Positions 5,523-13,358 of a DNA stretch of 14,171 nt are shown piece by piece; position 1 is the stretch's first letter; every line of letters begins with the position of its first letter. This DNA comes from Candidatus Calidifonticultor daggyaiensis. Its GTDB lineage: Bacteria; Actinomycetota; Humimicrobiia; Humimicrobiales; Humimicrobiaceae. Under the pieces are notes generated by a model. It was not told where the DNA came from. It saw only the letters and a program-made list of their open reading frames with translations, and made no database searches. Both the position numbers and the translations under genes were made by a program. The stretch covers positions 1 to 14,171 of the forward strand of contig JACVJA010000006.1 in NCBI GenBank assembly GCA_015661035.1, read 5' to 3'.

Positions 5523-7330
5523 AAAAATATAATATTTTTGAAAATATAAAAGATATTCATCGCAGGTTTTTACGGGTTAAATTTTTGGCATGGATAACCT
5601 CAATTATTTTTATAATATTATTGGCAAGACTTTTTTATCTTCAAATCATCATGGGTAATATTTATAATAAAATGGCAGAAGCGAATTGCATAAGTATTGT
5701 TAAAAAAACAGCTCCACGTGGCTATATATATGATAGAAATTATAAAGAACTGGTAATTAACATACCATCATTTAAAGTTGCTTTGATTCCTTTTCATTTT
5801 TTAAAAAATGAAAATATTGAAAAAGCAATTGTGGAATTGGCAAATATACTTGATATTTTGCCGGAAGAAATAAAAGAAAAAATACAACAGGAAAGACAAT
5901 ATGTGTTGGAACCGATTACAATAAAGCGAAATTTATCAGAAAAAGAATTATCATTATTAGAGGAAAAAAAGTTTTATATTAAAGGTATTTCAATTGAGCA
6001 GGAACCTAAAAGGAAATATCCTTTTAAAAATACAGCGGCTCATTTGTTAGGTTATATTTCAGAAATAACAAAAGAACAATTAATAGATTCAAGATATAAA
6101 AAATATAAAGCAGGTGATATTATAGGACAAAGTGGTGTTGAAAAATATTATGATGAAATTTTAAGGGGAGAAGACGGCGCTGTATATATACTTACAGATG
6201 CAAAGGGGAGTCAGATAAAAAATTTAAATGAAATAAATTTCAAACAAGGTAAAAATATAGTATTAACAATTGATATTAAATTGCAAAAATTTGCAGAACA
6301 ACTTATGGAAAAATATAAATATAAAGGTGTTATTCTGGCAGAAGAACCATCAACAGGTGAAATTTTATGTATGGTCTCCAAGCCTGATTATGATTTAACT
6401 TTTTTTAGCGGAAATATTGATATAAAATACTGGAAGAAATTGTTAAGGGATAAGGATAATCCTTTGACAAACAAGGTGGTTCAGGGAATTTATTCTCCAG
6501 GTTCAATTTTTAAAATTGTTGTTGGTATTGGTGGATTAAATGAAAAAATAATTGATTTGAATACGAGTTATTTATGTGAAGGAATATATTGGATAAAAAC
6601 ATGGCCATATAAGTGTTGGCGAAGAAATGGGCATGGATATGTGAATTTTTTCAGAGCAATAGCAGAATCCTGTGATATTTATTTTTATAAACTTGGTTTA
6701 AAAATGAAGGTTGAATTACTTCATAAATATGCATTGATGTTTGGACTTTCTGAAAAGACCAATATTGACTTACCTGGTGAAAAATCAGGAATTGTTCCTT
6801 CCAGAGAATGGAAAATAAGAATGTCCCGTTTGCCATGGTTCCCTGGAAATACTGTTATGATGTCAATAGGGCAGGGTTATTTATCTGCAACGCCATTACA
6901 GATATTAAATTTAATAAATGTAATTGCAAATAATGGTTATGTTATGCAGCCACATGTGCTAAAAGCAATTACTTCAAATAACAGAAAAATATATAATTTA
7001 TTTGAAAATATAAAACTCTTTGAGTTAAATATTGATAAAAATACTATTGATTTAATGAAAACTGCAATGAAAAAAGTTGTTAATAGTGGAGCAGGAACAG
7101 GAAAGAAAGCATACATAACGGACATAACTGTTGCCGGAAAAACCGCAACAGTTGAAAATCCGCATGGCGAAACCCATGCAATGTTTGCTGGTTTTGCTCC
7201 TTATGATAAACCGAAAATATCAGTTTTAGTGCTTATAGAACATGGTGGAGGTGGTGGTGATATAGCAGCACCACTTGCAAAAGAAATTATAGAATTTTAT
7301 TTAAAGGAAATTAAAAATGATAAAAGATAA
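5519..7330 (+). CDS. mrdA: Penicillin-binding protein 2, peptidoglycan transpeptidase
   Basis: PBP2 cross-links peptidoglycan in the periplasm as the partner of RodA during lateral wall growth. The 603 residues contain a cytoplasmic basic N-terminus, one membrane helix (about 23-44), the PBP dimerisation region including PRGYIYDRN (66-74) and IIGQSGVEKYYD (201-212), and the transpeptidase domain from about 245. The catalytic serine is S329 in GSIFK (S-x-x-K with K332). The second box is SCD (384-386), the S-x-D form usual in PBP2. The third box is KTA (541-543) in AGKTATVEN instead of the common KTG/KSG, an unusual change. A Gly-rich stretch GGGGGD (576-581) precedes the C-terminus. It overlaps mreD by 4 bases and rodA by 14. 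Confidence 0.95.
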   Translation: MKKYNIFENIKDIHRRFLRVKFLAWITSIIFIILLARLFYLQIIMGNIYNKMAEANCISIVKKTAPRGYIYDRNYKELVINIPSFKVALIPFHFLKNENIEKAIVELANILDILPEEIKEKIQQERQYVLEPITIKRNLSEKELSLLEEKKFYIKGISIEQEPKRKYPFKNTAAHLLGYISEITKEQLIDSRYKKYKAGDIIGQSGVEKYYDEILRGEDGAVYILTDAKGSQIKNLNEINFKQGKNIVLTIDIKLQKFAEQLMEKYKYKGVILAEEPSTGEILCMVSKPDYDLTFFSGNIDIKYWKKLLRDKDNPLTNKVVQGIYSPGSIFKIVVGIGGLNEKIIDLNTSYLCEGIYWIKTWPYKCWRRNGHGYVNFFRAIAESCDIYFYKLGLKMKVELLHKYALMFGLSEKTNIDLPGEKSGIVPSREWKIRMSRLPWFPGNTVMMSIGQGYLSATPLQILNLINVIANNGYVMQPHVLKAITSNNRKIYNLFENIKLFELNIDKNTIDLMKTAMKKVVNSGAGTGKKAYITDITVAGKTATVENPHGETHAMFAGFAPYDKPKISVLVLIEHGGGGGDIAAPLAKEIIEFYLKEIKNDKR

Positions 7331-8417
7331 TATTAAAAAATATTTTTTTGAATTAAATATAACTTTATTAGTGTGTACCATGTTGTTAATCTTAATTGGT
7401 CTTGTTGCAATTTATAGTGCTACATTTTCAGGTATTAAATTTTATTTTATAAAACAATTAATATGGTATTTTTTAGGATTAATATTTATGTTTATTATAT
7501 TTAATATAAATTACAATTTAATTATTCAGGCGGCAAATTATTTTTATATTTTATTTATTTTGATTTTGATTATTGTCTTGGTTTTAGGAAAGGAAATCAT
7601 GGGTGCGCAAAGATGGTTAAAACTTGGTTGGTTCCAGATACAACCAAGCGAATTTATGAAAATAATTATTCCGATTACAATAATTAGATTTATTTTGATA
7701 AAACAAAATAAAGCTTTTACTACCGCTAATCTATTAAAAATTTTTTTCATTGTTTTTTTACCAATGCTTTTGATACTAAAACAGCCGGATTTGGGAACAG
7801 CAATATTATTACTTCCATTAGTTTTTATTATTTTATTTATCGGTAATATAAAAATAAAAAAATTGATAATAATACTGTTCATATTATTAAGCTTACTTCC
7901 TTTGAGTTATTTTATGCTAAAGGATTATCAAAAGCAGAGGCTGTATGTTTTTTTTAATCCTGAAATTGATAAACTTGGAGCAGGGTATAATGTTATACAA
8001 TCACAAATTGCTGTTGGTTCCGGAAAGTTTTTAGGAAAGGGTTGGTTGCGGGGAACCCAAAGTCAGTTAAATTATATTCCAGTTAAATATACTGATTTTA
8101 TATTTGCAGTCATTTCAGAAGAGTTTGGATTTTTAGGTAGTTTTATAATTTTACTTATTTATTTTATTTTAATTATGGAATGTTTTAAAATAGTCAATCT
8201 TTGTAAATTTGCCGGTGGTAAAATGTTAGGTGCTGCATTAACATCTATAATTTTGTTTCAGGTTTTTATTAATATCGGTATGACAATCGGTATTATGCCG
8301 GTTACTGGAATTACTCTGCCGCTTTTAAGTTATGGCGGTTCATCAACTCTTGTAATCTTAATTTCTCTGGGAATACTTCAAAATATATACAAAGAATATG
8401 TGAAGGTTGAAAAATAA
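7317..8417 (+). CDS. rodA: RodA, SEDS peptidoglycan glycosyltransferase
   Basis: RodA polymerises lipid II into glycan strands and works with PBP2, encoded directly upstream. The 366-residue polytopic protein has about ten membrane spans and clear SEDS signatures: GLVAIYSAT (28-36), GAQRWLKLGWFQIQPSEFMK (96-115), KQPDLGTA (155-162), GAGYNVIQSQIAVGSG (221-236), YTDFIFAVISEE (258-269) and GITLPLLSYGGSS (331-343). D260 in the TDFIFAV motif corresponds to the extracellular Asp considered catalytic in this family. The start ATG at 7317 lies inside the end of mrdA, with AAAGGAAA upstream acting as ribosome site. The stop falls just before the next ATG. FtsW is the alternative, but the operon and the paired PBP2 point to RodA. 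Confidence 0.95.
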   Translation: MIKDNIKKYFFELNITLLVCTMLLILIGLVAIYSATFSGIKFYFIKQLIWYFLGLIFMFIIFNINYNLIIQAANYFYILFILILIIVLVLGKEIMGAQRWLKLGWFQIQPSEFMKIIIPITIIRFILIKQNKAFTTANLLKIFFIVFLPMLLILKQPDLGTAILLLPLVFIILFIGNIKIKKLIIILFILLSLLPLSYFMLKDYQKQRLYVFFNPEIDKLGAGYNVIQSQIAVGSGKFLGKGWLRGTQSQLNYIPVKYTDFIFAVISEEFGFLGSFIILLIYFILIMECFKIVNLCKFAGGKMLGAALTSIILFQVFINIGMTIGIMPVTGITLPLLSYGGSSTLVILISLGILQNIYKEYVKVEK

Positions 8418-8418
8418 A

Positions 8419-9867
8419 ATGAAAAAGATATATATAAATTATGAAGATTTTGAGACAAATATAGCAATAACATCGGATAATAAACTTATTAATTTTTTTA
8501 TGGAAAAAAATGTTTACGCAAAAGCCGGGAATATTTATAAAGGCAGGATCAATAAAATAATACCAAATATGAATTTTATATTTGTTGATATTGGTGATGA
8601 AAAACCAGGATTTTTATCAGAAAAAGAATATTTTAATTTCCCTGAAATGGATTTTGATATTATTGGAAGTGAAAATTTAGAAGATGATTTATTTATTTTA
8701 CAAAGAGGACAATCAACATTTGAAAAGGGTGAAGAAATAATGGTGCAGGTAATTAAGGAAGCGCATCATACAAAAGGCGCAAGATTATCTACGAATATAA
8801 TGATACCAGGTAATTATATTGTTTTTTGTCCTTTTATAAAAAATACCGGCATATCTAAAAGAATAGAAGACCAAAAAGAAAGACAGCGGTTAAAAAATAT
8901 TATTAATGAGGCTATGCGTGAAATTAATGATGATTTTGGTATTATTATCAGAACAAATTCCCAGAACAAGGAAGGCAATGTGATAATTAAAGAGATAAAA
9001 GAATATTATGAAAAATGGAAGAAAATCGTGGAGAACTTTAATATAAAAAAGGCACCATCTTTGCTTTATAATGAATGTGATATAATAATTAAAATACTAA
9101 GGGAGCATCTGGATAATGAAGTAACTGAAATTATTGTTGATTCGGAAGAGATATTTAATAACATACAGGAATTTTTAAAAACAGTAATAGGGAAAAGGAT
9201 GGTTTTGAAAAATTATGATGGTGTTAAACCAATTTTTGAATATTTTAAACTGGATGAGCAGATAAAATCTTTATACAGTAATGTTATTTCAATAAAAAAA
9301 GGTATTTATATAAAAATTGACCATACAGAAGCTTTAACTGTCATAGATATTAACAGTGGTAAATTTAAAGGTGATACTGATTTGGAAAAAAGTATTTTTT
9401 TAACAAATGAAATTGCAGCCAAGGAAATAGCAAGACAGATTATTTTAAGAAATATAGGTGGACTGATTGTTGTTGATTTTATTGATATGAAAAGTCAGCA
9501 AGATAAAGAAAAAATAAAAGAAATTATGGATAAAGAATTGGCAAAAAGCAGACATTTTTTTAAAACGACTCCTATAAGTGATTTTGGATTAATGGAAATT
9601 GTAAGGAAACGTGCAGAAAAAAGGATTGATGAAATTTATTTTAAAGAATGCGATAATTGTAAGGGAAGAGGAATTACTTTATCAAAAGAAAATATTTGTT
9701 TTAAATATCTTAAAGATATAAAATATAAATGTAAAAAAGAAATAACAGAGGAAGTAATGATTTTTTTACCAGCGGATATTAAAAAGGAAATAGAAAGCAA
9801 ATACTGCGAACTTGTAAAAAGATATGAAAAATTATATAATAAAAAAATATTATTGAAAGTTGAATGA
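8419..9867 (+). CDS. rng: Ribonuclease G/E family endoribonuclease
   Basis: RNase G/E cleaves single-stranded AU-rich RNA in 5S/16S rRNA maturation and mRNA turnover. I place the start at ATG 8419 (482 residues), one base after the rodA stop; a TTG at 8407 in the same frame is less likely. An S1 RNA-binding domain spans about 34-125 (KGRINKIIPNMNFIFVDIG). A linker with SKRIEDQKERQRLK (146-159) follows. The metal-binding catalytic pair is D310 in LTVIDINSGKF and D353 in IVVDFIDMK, 43 residues apart as in E. coli RNase E. The Zn-link is reduced to CDNC (411-414), normally CPxC. There is no long RNase E-type scaffold tail, so this is the short G-like form. rng also lies beside mreBCD in enterobacteria, so the linkage is conserved. 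Confidence 0.93.
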   Translation: MKKIYINYEDFETNIAITSDNKLINFFMEKNVYAKAGNIYKGRINKIIPNMNFIFVDIGDEKPGFLSEKEYFNFPEMDFDIIGSENLEDDLFILQRGQSTFEKGEEIMVQVIKEAHHTKGARLSTNIMIPGNYIVFCPFIKNTGISKRIEDQKERQRLKNIINEAMREINDDFGIIIRTNSQNKEGNVIIKEIKEYYEKWKKIVENFNIKKAPSLLYNECDIIIKILREHLDNEVTEIIVDSEEIFNNIQEFLKTVIGKRMVLKNYDGVKPIFEYFKLDEQIKSLYSNVISIKKGIYIKIDHTEALTVIDINSGKFKGDTDLEKSIFLTNEIAAKEIARQIILRNIGGLIVVDFIDMKSQQDKEKIKEIMDKELAKSRHFFKTTPISDFGLMEIVRKRAEKRIDEIYFKECDNCKGRGITLSKENICFKYLKDIKYKCKKEITEEVMIFLPADIKKEIESKYCELVKRYEKLYNKKILLKVE

Positions 9868-9878
9868 TGGAGGTTTAA

Positions 9879-10856
9879 ATGATTGTTGTAACCGGTGGAG
9901 CAGGTTTTATTGGAAGTGCTATAATATGGGCTTTAAATAAAAGAAATATTTATGATATTTTAGTTGTAGATTCTATGAAGAATTCAGATAAATGGAAAAA
10001 TTTGGTAAATTTAAAATTTAATGATTATGATGAAAAAGAAAGTTTTTTAAAAAGAATAATTTTTGATGATCCTATACTTAAAAATTCTGTAAAATCCGTA
10101 ATTCATATGGGCGCATGTAGTTCAACAACAGAAAAAAATTCTTCATATTTAATAGAAAATAACTATAAATACACTCAGGTTTTATGTAAATGGTGTTTAA
10201 AAAATGAAAAGAAATTTATTTATGCTTCTTCTGCGGCAACTTATGGAGATGGAATGTGTGGTTTTTCTGATAACATAGATAACATTGAAAAATTAAAACC
10301 TATGAATATGTATGGTTATTCAAAGCAATTATTTGACCTATGGGCAAAAAGAAACGGCTTTTTAGACAAAATAACCGGTTTGAAATATTTTAATGTTTTT
10401 GGACCAAATGAGTATCATAAAGGAGATATGAGAAGTATTATACATAAAGCATTTCAACAGATAAATACAACCGGAAAAATAAAATTATTTAAATCCTACA
10501 AAAAAGAATTTAAAGATGGAGAACAATTAAGGGACTTTATTTATATAAAAGATGCTGTTGAAATGACACTTTATATTTATGAAAAAAATTTGAAAGGTTT
10601 ATTTAATATTGGAACAGGAAAAGCAAGAAGTTTTAATGATATTGCAAAAGCAATTTTTAAAATTTTAAATAAAAATGTAAAAATTGAATATATAGAAATG
10701 CCGGATGAAATAAAAGATAAATATCAGTATTTTACAGAAGCTGACATGAAAAAATTATTTTTTGAAGCAAAGTATGATAAAAAAACTTTATCTTTAGAGG
10801 AAGGGATAGAAGATTATATTAAAAATTACTTACTTCAAAAGGATATATATTTATAA
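9879..10856 (+). CDS. hldD: ADP-L-glycero-D-manno-heptose 6-epimerase
   Basis: HldD converts ADP-D-glycero-D-manno-heptose to the L,D form, the donor for LPS inner-core heptose, in the cytoplasm with tightly bound NADP. The 325 residues begin with a Rossmann fingerprint TGGAGFIGS (5-13). The SDR active site is visible as YASSAATYG (115-123) and YGYSK (145-149), giving Y145 and K149 as the catalytic Tyr-x-x-x-Lys pair. GLKYFNVFGPNEYHKGDM (167-184) and LRDFIYIKDAV (217-227) are typical of this epimerase branch. GGAGG just before the ATG is a good ribosome site, 11 bases after the rng stop, so it belongs to the same operon. Its presence argues for an outer membrane with heptose-bearing LPS. Confidence 0.92.
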   Translation: MIVVTGGAGFIGSAIIWALNKRNIYDILVVDSMKNSDKWKNLVNLKFNDYDEKESFLKRIIFDDPILKNSVKSVIHMGACSSTTEKNSSYLIENNYKYTQVLCKWCLKNEKKFIYASSAATYGDGMCGFSDNIDNIEKLKPMNMYGYSKQLFDLWAKRNGFLDKITGLKYFNVFGPNEYHKGDMRSIIHKAFQQINTTGKIKLFKSYKKEFKDGEQLRDFIYIKDAVEMTLYIYEKNLKGLFNIGTGKARSFNDIAKAIFKILNKNVKIEYIEMPDEIKDKYQYFTEADMKKLFFEAKYDKKTLSLEEGIEDYIKNYLLQKDIYL

Positions 10857-10937
10857 AAAGATAATGTGAAAAGTTCTATGAAAAGAAAGAATGCAGAGTT
10901 TAAAATATATACTAAAAGTATAGAAAATATATACATT

Positions 10938-10962
10938 CCCCCCTCTTTAATAAAGAGGGGGT
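10938..10962. repeat. C5/G5 palindromic repeat, copy 1
   Basis: CCCCCTCTTT (10939-10948) and AAAGAGGGGG (10952-10961) form a perfect 10-bp stem with a 3-nt loop. This is the most GC-rich hairpin in the window and stands out against the AT-rich background. It belongs to the short 'CCCCCTnTTT' intergenic palindrome type scattered in many bacterial genomes. It may also stop transcription leaving hldD, though no T-run follows. Confidence 0.75.
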
Positions 10963-11020
10963 AGTGGATATTTTAAATTATAAATTAAAAGAAAGCGAGA
11001 AAAAGAGAATGGATGTATGT

Positions 11021-11054
11021 AAATCCCCCTAAATCCCCCTTTGATAAAGTGGGA
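11021..11054. repeat. C5/G5 palindromic repeat, copy 2, with a 10-base tandem duplication
   Basis: AAATCCCCCT occurs twice in tandem (11021-11030 and 11031-11040). The second unit pairs with AAAGTGGGA (11046-11054) as a 9-bp stem with one mismatch and a 3-nt loop (11034-11054). It is related to copy 1 about 75 bases upstream in the C5/TTT/AAA/G-run layout. The T inside the right arm looks like a point change from a G-run. Confidence 0.7.
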
Positions 11055-11153
11055 ACAAAGGCAACAGAAGTATACGAATAAAAGGATTATTAAATTAAAT
11101 GGATGGCGTTAAAACTTTTCACAATACTATAAAAAATCATAAGGAGGTTAATT

Positions 11154-12161
11154 ATGTCATCTTTTATTGAAAAAATTTATTCAAAAGCAAAATCAGATCC
11201 ACAAAAAGTAGTTTTACCAGAAGGTGATGATGAAAGAACAGTTGAAGCGGCAGTTGAAGCGACAAAACAGGGTATAGCAAAAATAACATTAATAGGTAAT
11301 ATGGGTAAAATGGAAACTATTGCAAAAGAGAAAAAATTGGATTTATCCAATATAGAATTAATAGATGAAAATAATTTGCCTAATGTTCACGAATTTGCAG
11401 ATGAACTTTATGAATTACGAAAGCACAAAGGTATAACAAAAGAAGAAGCATTGGAAAGAATAAAAGAACCACTTTATTATGCTGCAATGATGGTAAGACG
11501 TGGGTTGGTTGATTCTTTTGTCGCCGGTGATATTTATACAACTGCAGAGGTTTGCAGAGCAGCAATAAGAGTTGTGGGGATGAAAAGGGGATGTTCCACT
11601 CTTTCAAGTTTTTTTGTAATGATACTACCTGATAAATCATTTGGGAAAGATGGTATTTTATTTTATGCTGATGGTGGTGTAGTGGCTGACCCAGATGAGA
11701 ATCAACTTGCTGATATTGCAGTTGCAACTGCGGAAAGTTATAAAATGTTAATGGAAGATGAACCTATAATTGCAATGCTTTCTTTTTCTACCAAAGGCAG
11801 TGCAACACATGCTAAAATAAATAAAGTAATCAATGCTACAAATATAGTTAAAAGAACACATCCTGAATTGATAATTGATGGAGAAATGCAGGCAGATGCA
11901 GCGCTGGTTCCAAAAGTTTGTGAAAAAAAAGCCCCAGGTTCCCCAGTTGCAGGAAGAGCCAATGTTCTTATTTTTCCTGATTTAGATTCGGGAAATATAA
12001 CTTATAAAATAACAGAACGTTTAGCCAAAGCAGAAGCATATGGTCCAATTTTACAGGGAACAAAAAAACCTTGCAGTGACCTGTCCAGAGGCTGTAAAGC
12101 AAAGGATATATTAAATGTAATTGCGATAAATGTGGTAAGAATTCAACAGATGAAACAATAA
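11154..12161 (+). CDS. pta: Phosphate acetyltransferase (Pta)
   Basis: Pta interconverts acetyl-CoA and acetyl phosphate in the cytoplasm, normally upstream of acetate kinase for ATP formation or acetate activation. The 335 residues match the short catalytic form without the N-terminal DRTGG/BioD-like regulatory part. Conserved stretches include VVLPEGDDERT (19-29), FSTKGSATH (211-219), DGEMQADAAL (242-251), ANVLIFPDLDSGNI (269-282), GPILQG (297-302) and DLSRGC (309-314). AAGGAGG six bases before the ATG is a strong ribosome site. The gene lies about 300 bases from hldD and probably starts a separate unit with the kinase downstream. No ackA is adjacent. Related phosphobutyryltransferases are less likely given these motifs. 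Confidence 0.94.
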   Translation: MSSFIEKIYSKAKSDPQKVVLPEGDDERTVEAAVEATKQGIAKITLIGNMGKMETIAKEKKLDLSNIELIDENNLPNVHEFADELYELRKHKGITKEEALERIKEPLYYAAMMVRRGLVDSFVAGDIYTTAEVCRAAIRVVGMKRGCSTLSSFFVMILPDKSFGKDGILFYADGGVVADPDENQLADIAVATAESYKMLMEDEPIIAMLSFSTKGSATHAKINKVINATNIVKRTHPELIIDGEMQADAALVPKVCEKKAPGSPVAGRANVLIFPDLDSGNITYKITERLAKAEAYGPILQGTKKPCSDLSRGCKAKDILNVIAINVVRIQQMKQ

Positions 12162-12164
12162 TTT

Positions 12165-13082
12165 ATGCCAGATGTAATAACAATAGGAGAAATGCTTGCT
12201 GATTTTGTGCCTGAAAAAAAATATTATTTATTAAGATCTGGTGGCGCAATTTCAAATGTCGCTGTTAATCTTTCCCGTTTTAATATTAAAACAGGTATAA
12301 TTTCAAAAGTAGGAAATGATTTTTTGGGAGATTATTTAATAAATTTTGTAAAAAAAAATAAAGTTGATGTATCCTTAGTAAGTAAAACAAATGAAAATAA
12401 AACCGGTCTTGTTTTTGTTTTTCTTGATAAAAATGGGGAAAGGGATTTTTCATTTTATGGGGCGCCTTCGGCTGATCAGTTTTTAGATAAAAAAGATATT
12501 TTGCCTGAATATATTAAATCATGTAAAATTTTGCATTTCGGCTCAATAGGAATGATTGGTTTTAAATCAAGACAAGCAACATTAAAAGCAATAAAAATTG
12601 CCAAAAAAACAGGAAAGATAATTTCTTATGACCCGAATGTAAGATTAAATTTATGCGAAGGTGACATAGAAAGGTTTAAGATAAATATAAAAAAATATTT
12701 TAAATATGCAGATATTATAAAATTAAGCAAAGAAGAATTGGAATTTTTATTTAATATGAAAATTACAGATTTAGCAGAAAAGAATATATTTGGCAAAAAA
12801 CTTGTTTTTATAAGTTGTGGGAAAAATGGATGCTATGTAAAATATAAAAATGTATTTAGATATATTCCCGGTTATAAAGTAAAAGTAGTTGATACTACAG
12901 GTGCTGGAGATGCTTTCATGGCAGGAATTTTATATAAAATTCTAAAATTAAATATATTTAATAAAGATAATTATAGAAAAAATTTTTATAATAAAAAATT
13001 TACAACAGACGAACTTGTTGAAATAGCAAAATTTGCAAATAAAGCAGGAGCAAAAGCAGTTATGAAAAAAGGGGCAGTTTGA
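12165..13082 (+). CDS. PfkB-family carbohydrate kinase, fructokinase-like
   Basis: PfkB/ribokinase-fold enzymes phosphorylate sugars with ATP in the cytoplasm. The 305 residues show the N-terminal sugar-binding GGAISNVAVNL (26-36, usually GGAPANVAV), the fructokinase-type DKNGERDFSFYGAPSAD (88-104), DPNVRLNL (156-163), the nucleotide-site stretch KLSKEELEFL (186-195), and the PfkB signature DTTGAGDAF (243-251) with D249 as catalytic base. The pattern fits bacterial fructokinases or 2-keto-3-deoxygluconate kinases better than HldE-type heptose kinases; the exact sugar cannot be read from sequence. It begins 3 bases after the pta stop with no recognisable ribosome site, implying translational coupling. 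The C-terminus ends at KKGAV, slightly shorter than the usual GAIPALP-like tail. Confidence 0.88.
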   Translation: MPDVITIGEMLADFVPEKKYYLLRSGGAISNVAVNLSRFNIKTGIISKVGNDFLGDYLINFVKKNKVDVSLVSKTNENKTGLVFVFLDKNGERDFSFYGAPSADQFLDKKDILPEYIKSCKILHFGSIGMIGFKSRQATLKAIKIAKKTGKIISYDPNVRLNLCEGDIERFKINIKKYFKYADIIKLSKEELEFLFNMKITDLAEKNIFGKKLVFISCGKNGCYVKYKNVFRYIPGYKVKVVDTTGAGDAFMAGILYKILKLNIFNKDNYRKNFYNKKFTTDELVEIAKFANKAGAKAVMKKGAV

Positions 13083-13100
13083 TTTTTATATTTATAAAAA

Positions 13101-13140
13101 TTCCCATAAAAACGCGTTAGAAATCGCGTTTTTACAGGAA
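13101..13140 (+). terminator. Terminator-like hairpin after the pta-kinase unit
   Basis: TAAAAACGCG (13107-13116) and CGCGTTTTTA (13125-13134) form a perfect 10-bp stem with an 8-nt loop. After a 2-base internal loop, TTCC (13101-13104) pairs again with GGAA (13137-13140). The CGCG core with a following T5 resembles a bidirectional intrinsic terminator. It lies 18 bases beyond the kinase stop and is the head of copy B of the dispersed repeat. Confidence 0.55.
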
Positions 13141-13210
13141 AACAAACTGTTTTTATTATTTTTAATGCATTACTTTTTTTTAAATCTGTTCTTTTAAAAC
13201 AAAAGTGTGG
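13103..13210 (+). repeat. Dispersed intergenic repeat, copy B (copy A at 2478-2595)
   Basis: Copy B shares with copy A the hairpin head of equal length, then TTTTTAT-ATTTTT, AATGCATTA and TCTTTTAA in the same order, with a gap of about 9 bases. Both copies lie downstream of a plus-strand gene. No protein is encoded in common. Confidence 0.5.
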
Positions 13211-13264
13211 TTTTAAATATTTTATTCCTTTAATTAATAATATTTTTTTTGTATGTTTTTCTCC

Positions 13265-13295
13265 TGAAAATCGCAATCTTCTATCGCGATTTTCA
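13265..13295. repeat. Hairpin upstream of the DUF5060 gene
   Basis: TGAAAATCGC (13265-13274) and GCGATTTTCA (13286-13295) are exact reverse complements with an 11-nt loop. The stem resembles those at 4968-5006 and 13107-13134. It lies before the proposed promoter at 13324 and so may end or block transcription from the left. Confidence 0.5.
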
Positions 13296-13323
13296 AAAAT
13301 TAAATACCTCTGTTTTTTAAAAT

Positions 13324-13352
13324 TTGATAAAATCGCAACAATATGATATATT
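13324..13352 (+). promoter_or_regulatory. Candidate promoter for a leaderless DUF5060 mRNA
   Basis: TTGATA (13324-13329) and TATATT (13347-13352) are separated by the ideal 17 bases. Initiation about 7 bases downstream would fall on the A of the start codon at 13359. No ribosome-binding sequence precedes that ATG, consistent with a leaderless transcript. A TATAAT at 13353-13358 also exists but has no -35 at proper spacing. Confidence 0.45.
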
Positions 13353-13358
13353 TATAAT

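Noticed and set aside
7544..7882. 112-codon frame antisense to rodA
   Set aside because: It is a shadow of a well-supported gene, rich in Ile/Lys/Asn, with no signals of its own.
10878..10964. 28-codon frame ending IYIPPSLIKRG
   Set aside because: Its end is the translation of the C5/G5 palindrome, a known source of false small genes, and it lacks a ribosome site.
11125..11133. TACTATAAA as a -10 for pta
   Set aside because: No -35 match at 15-19 bases, and the start point would abut the ribosome site. The pta promoter remains unlocated.
10857..11153. Possible CRISPR or tandem array from the repeated AAATCCCCCT
   Set aside because: There are only two adjacent 10-base units without spacers, explained by the palindromic repeat.
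11380..11727. 115-codon frame antisense to pta
   Set aside because: Gln/Leu/His-rich reverse-complement shadow of conserved pta codons.
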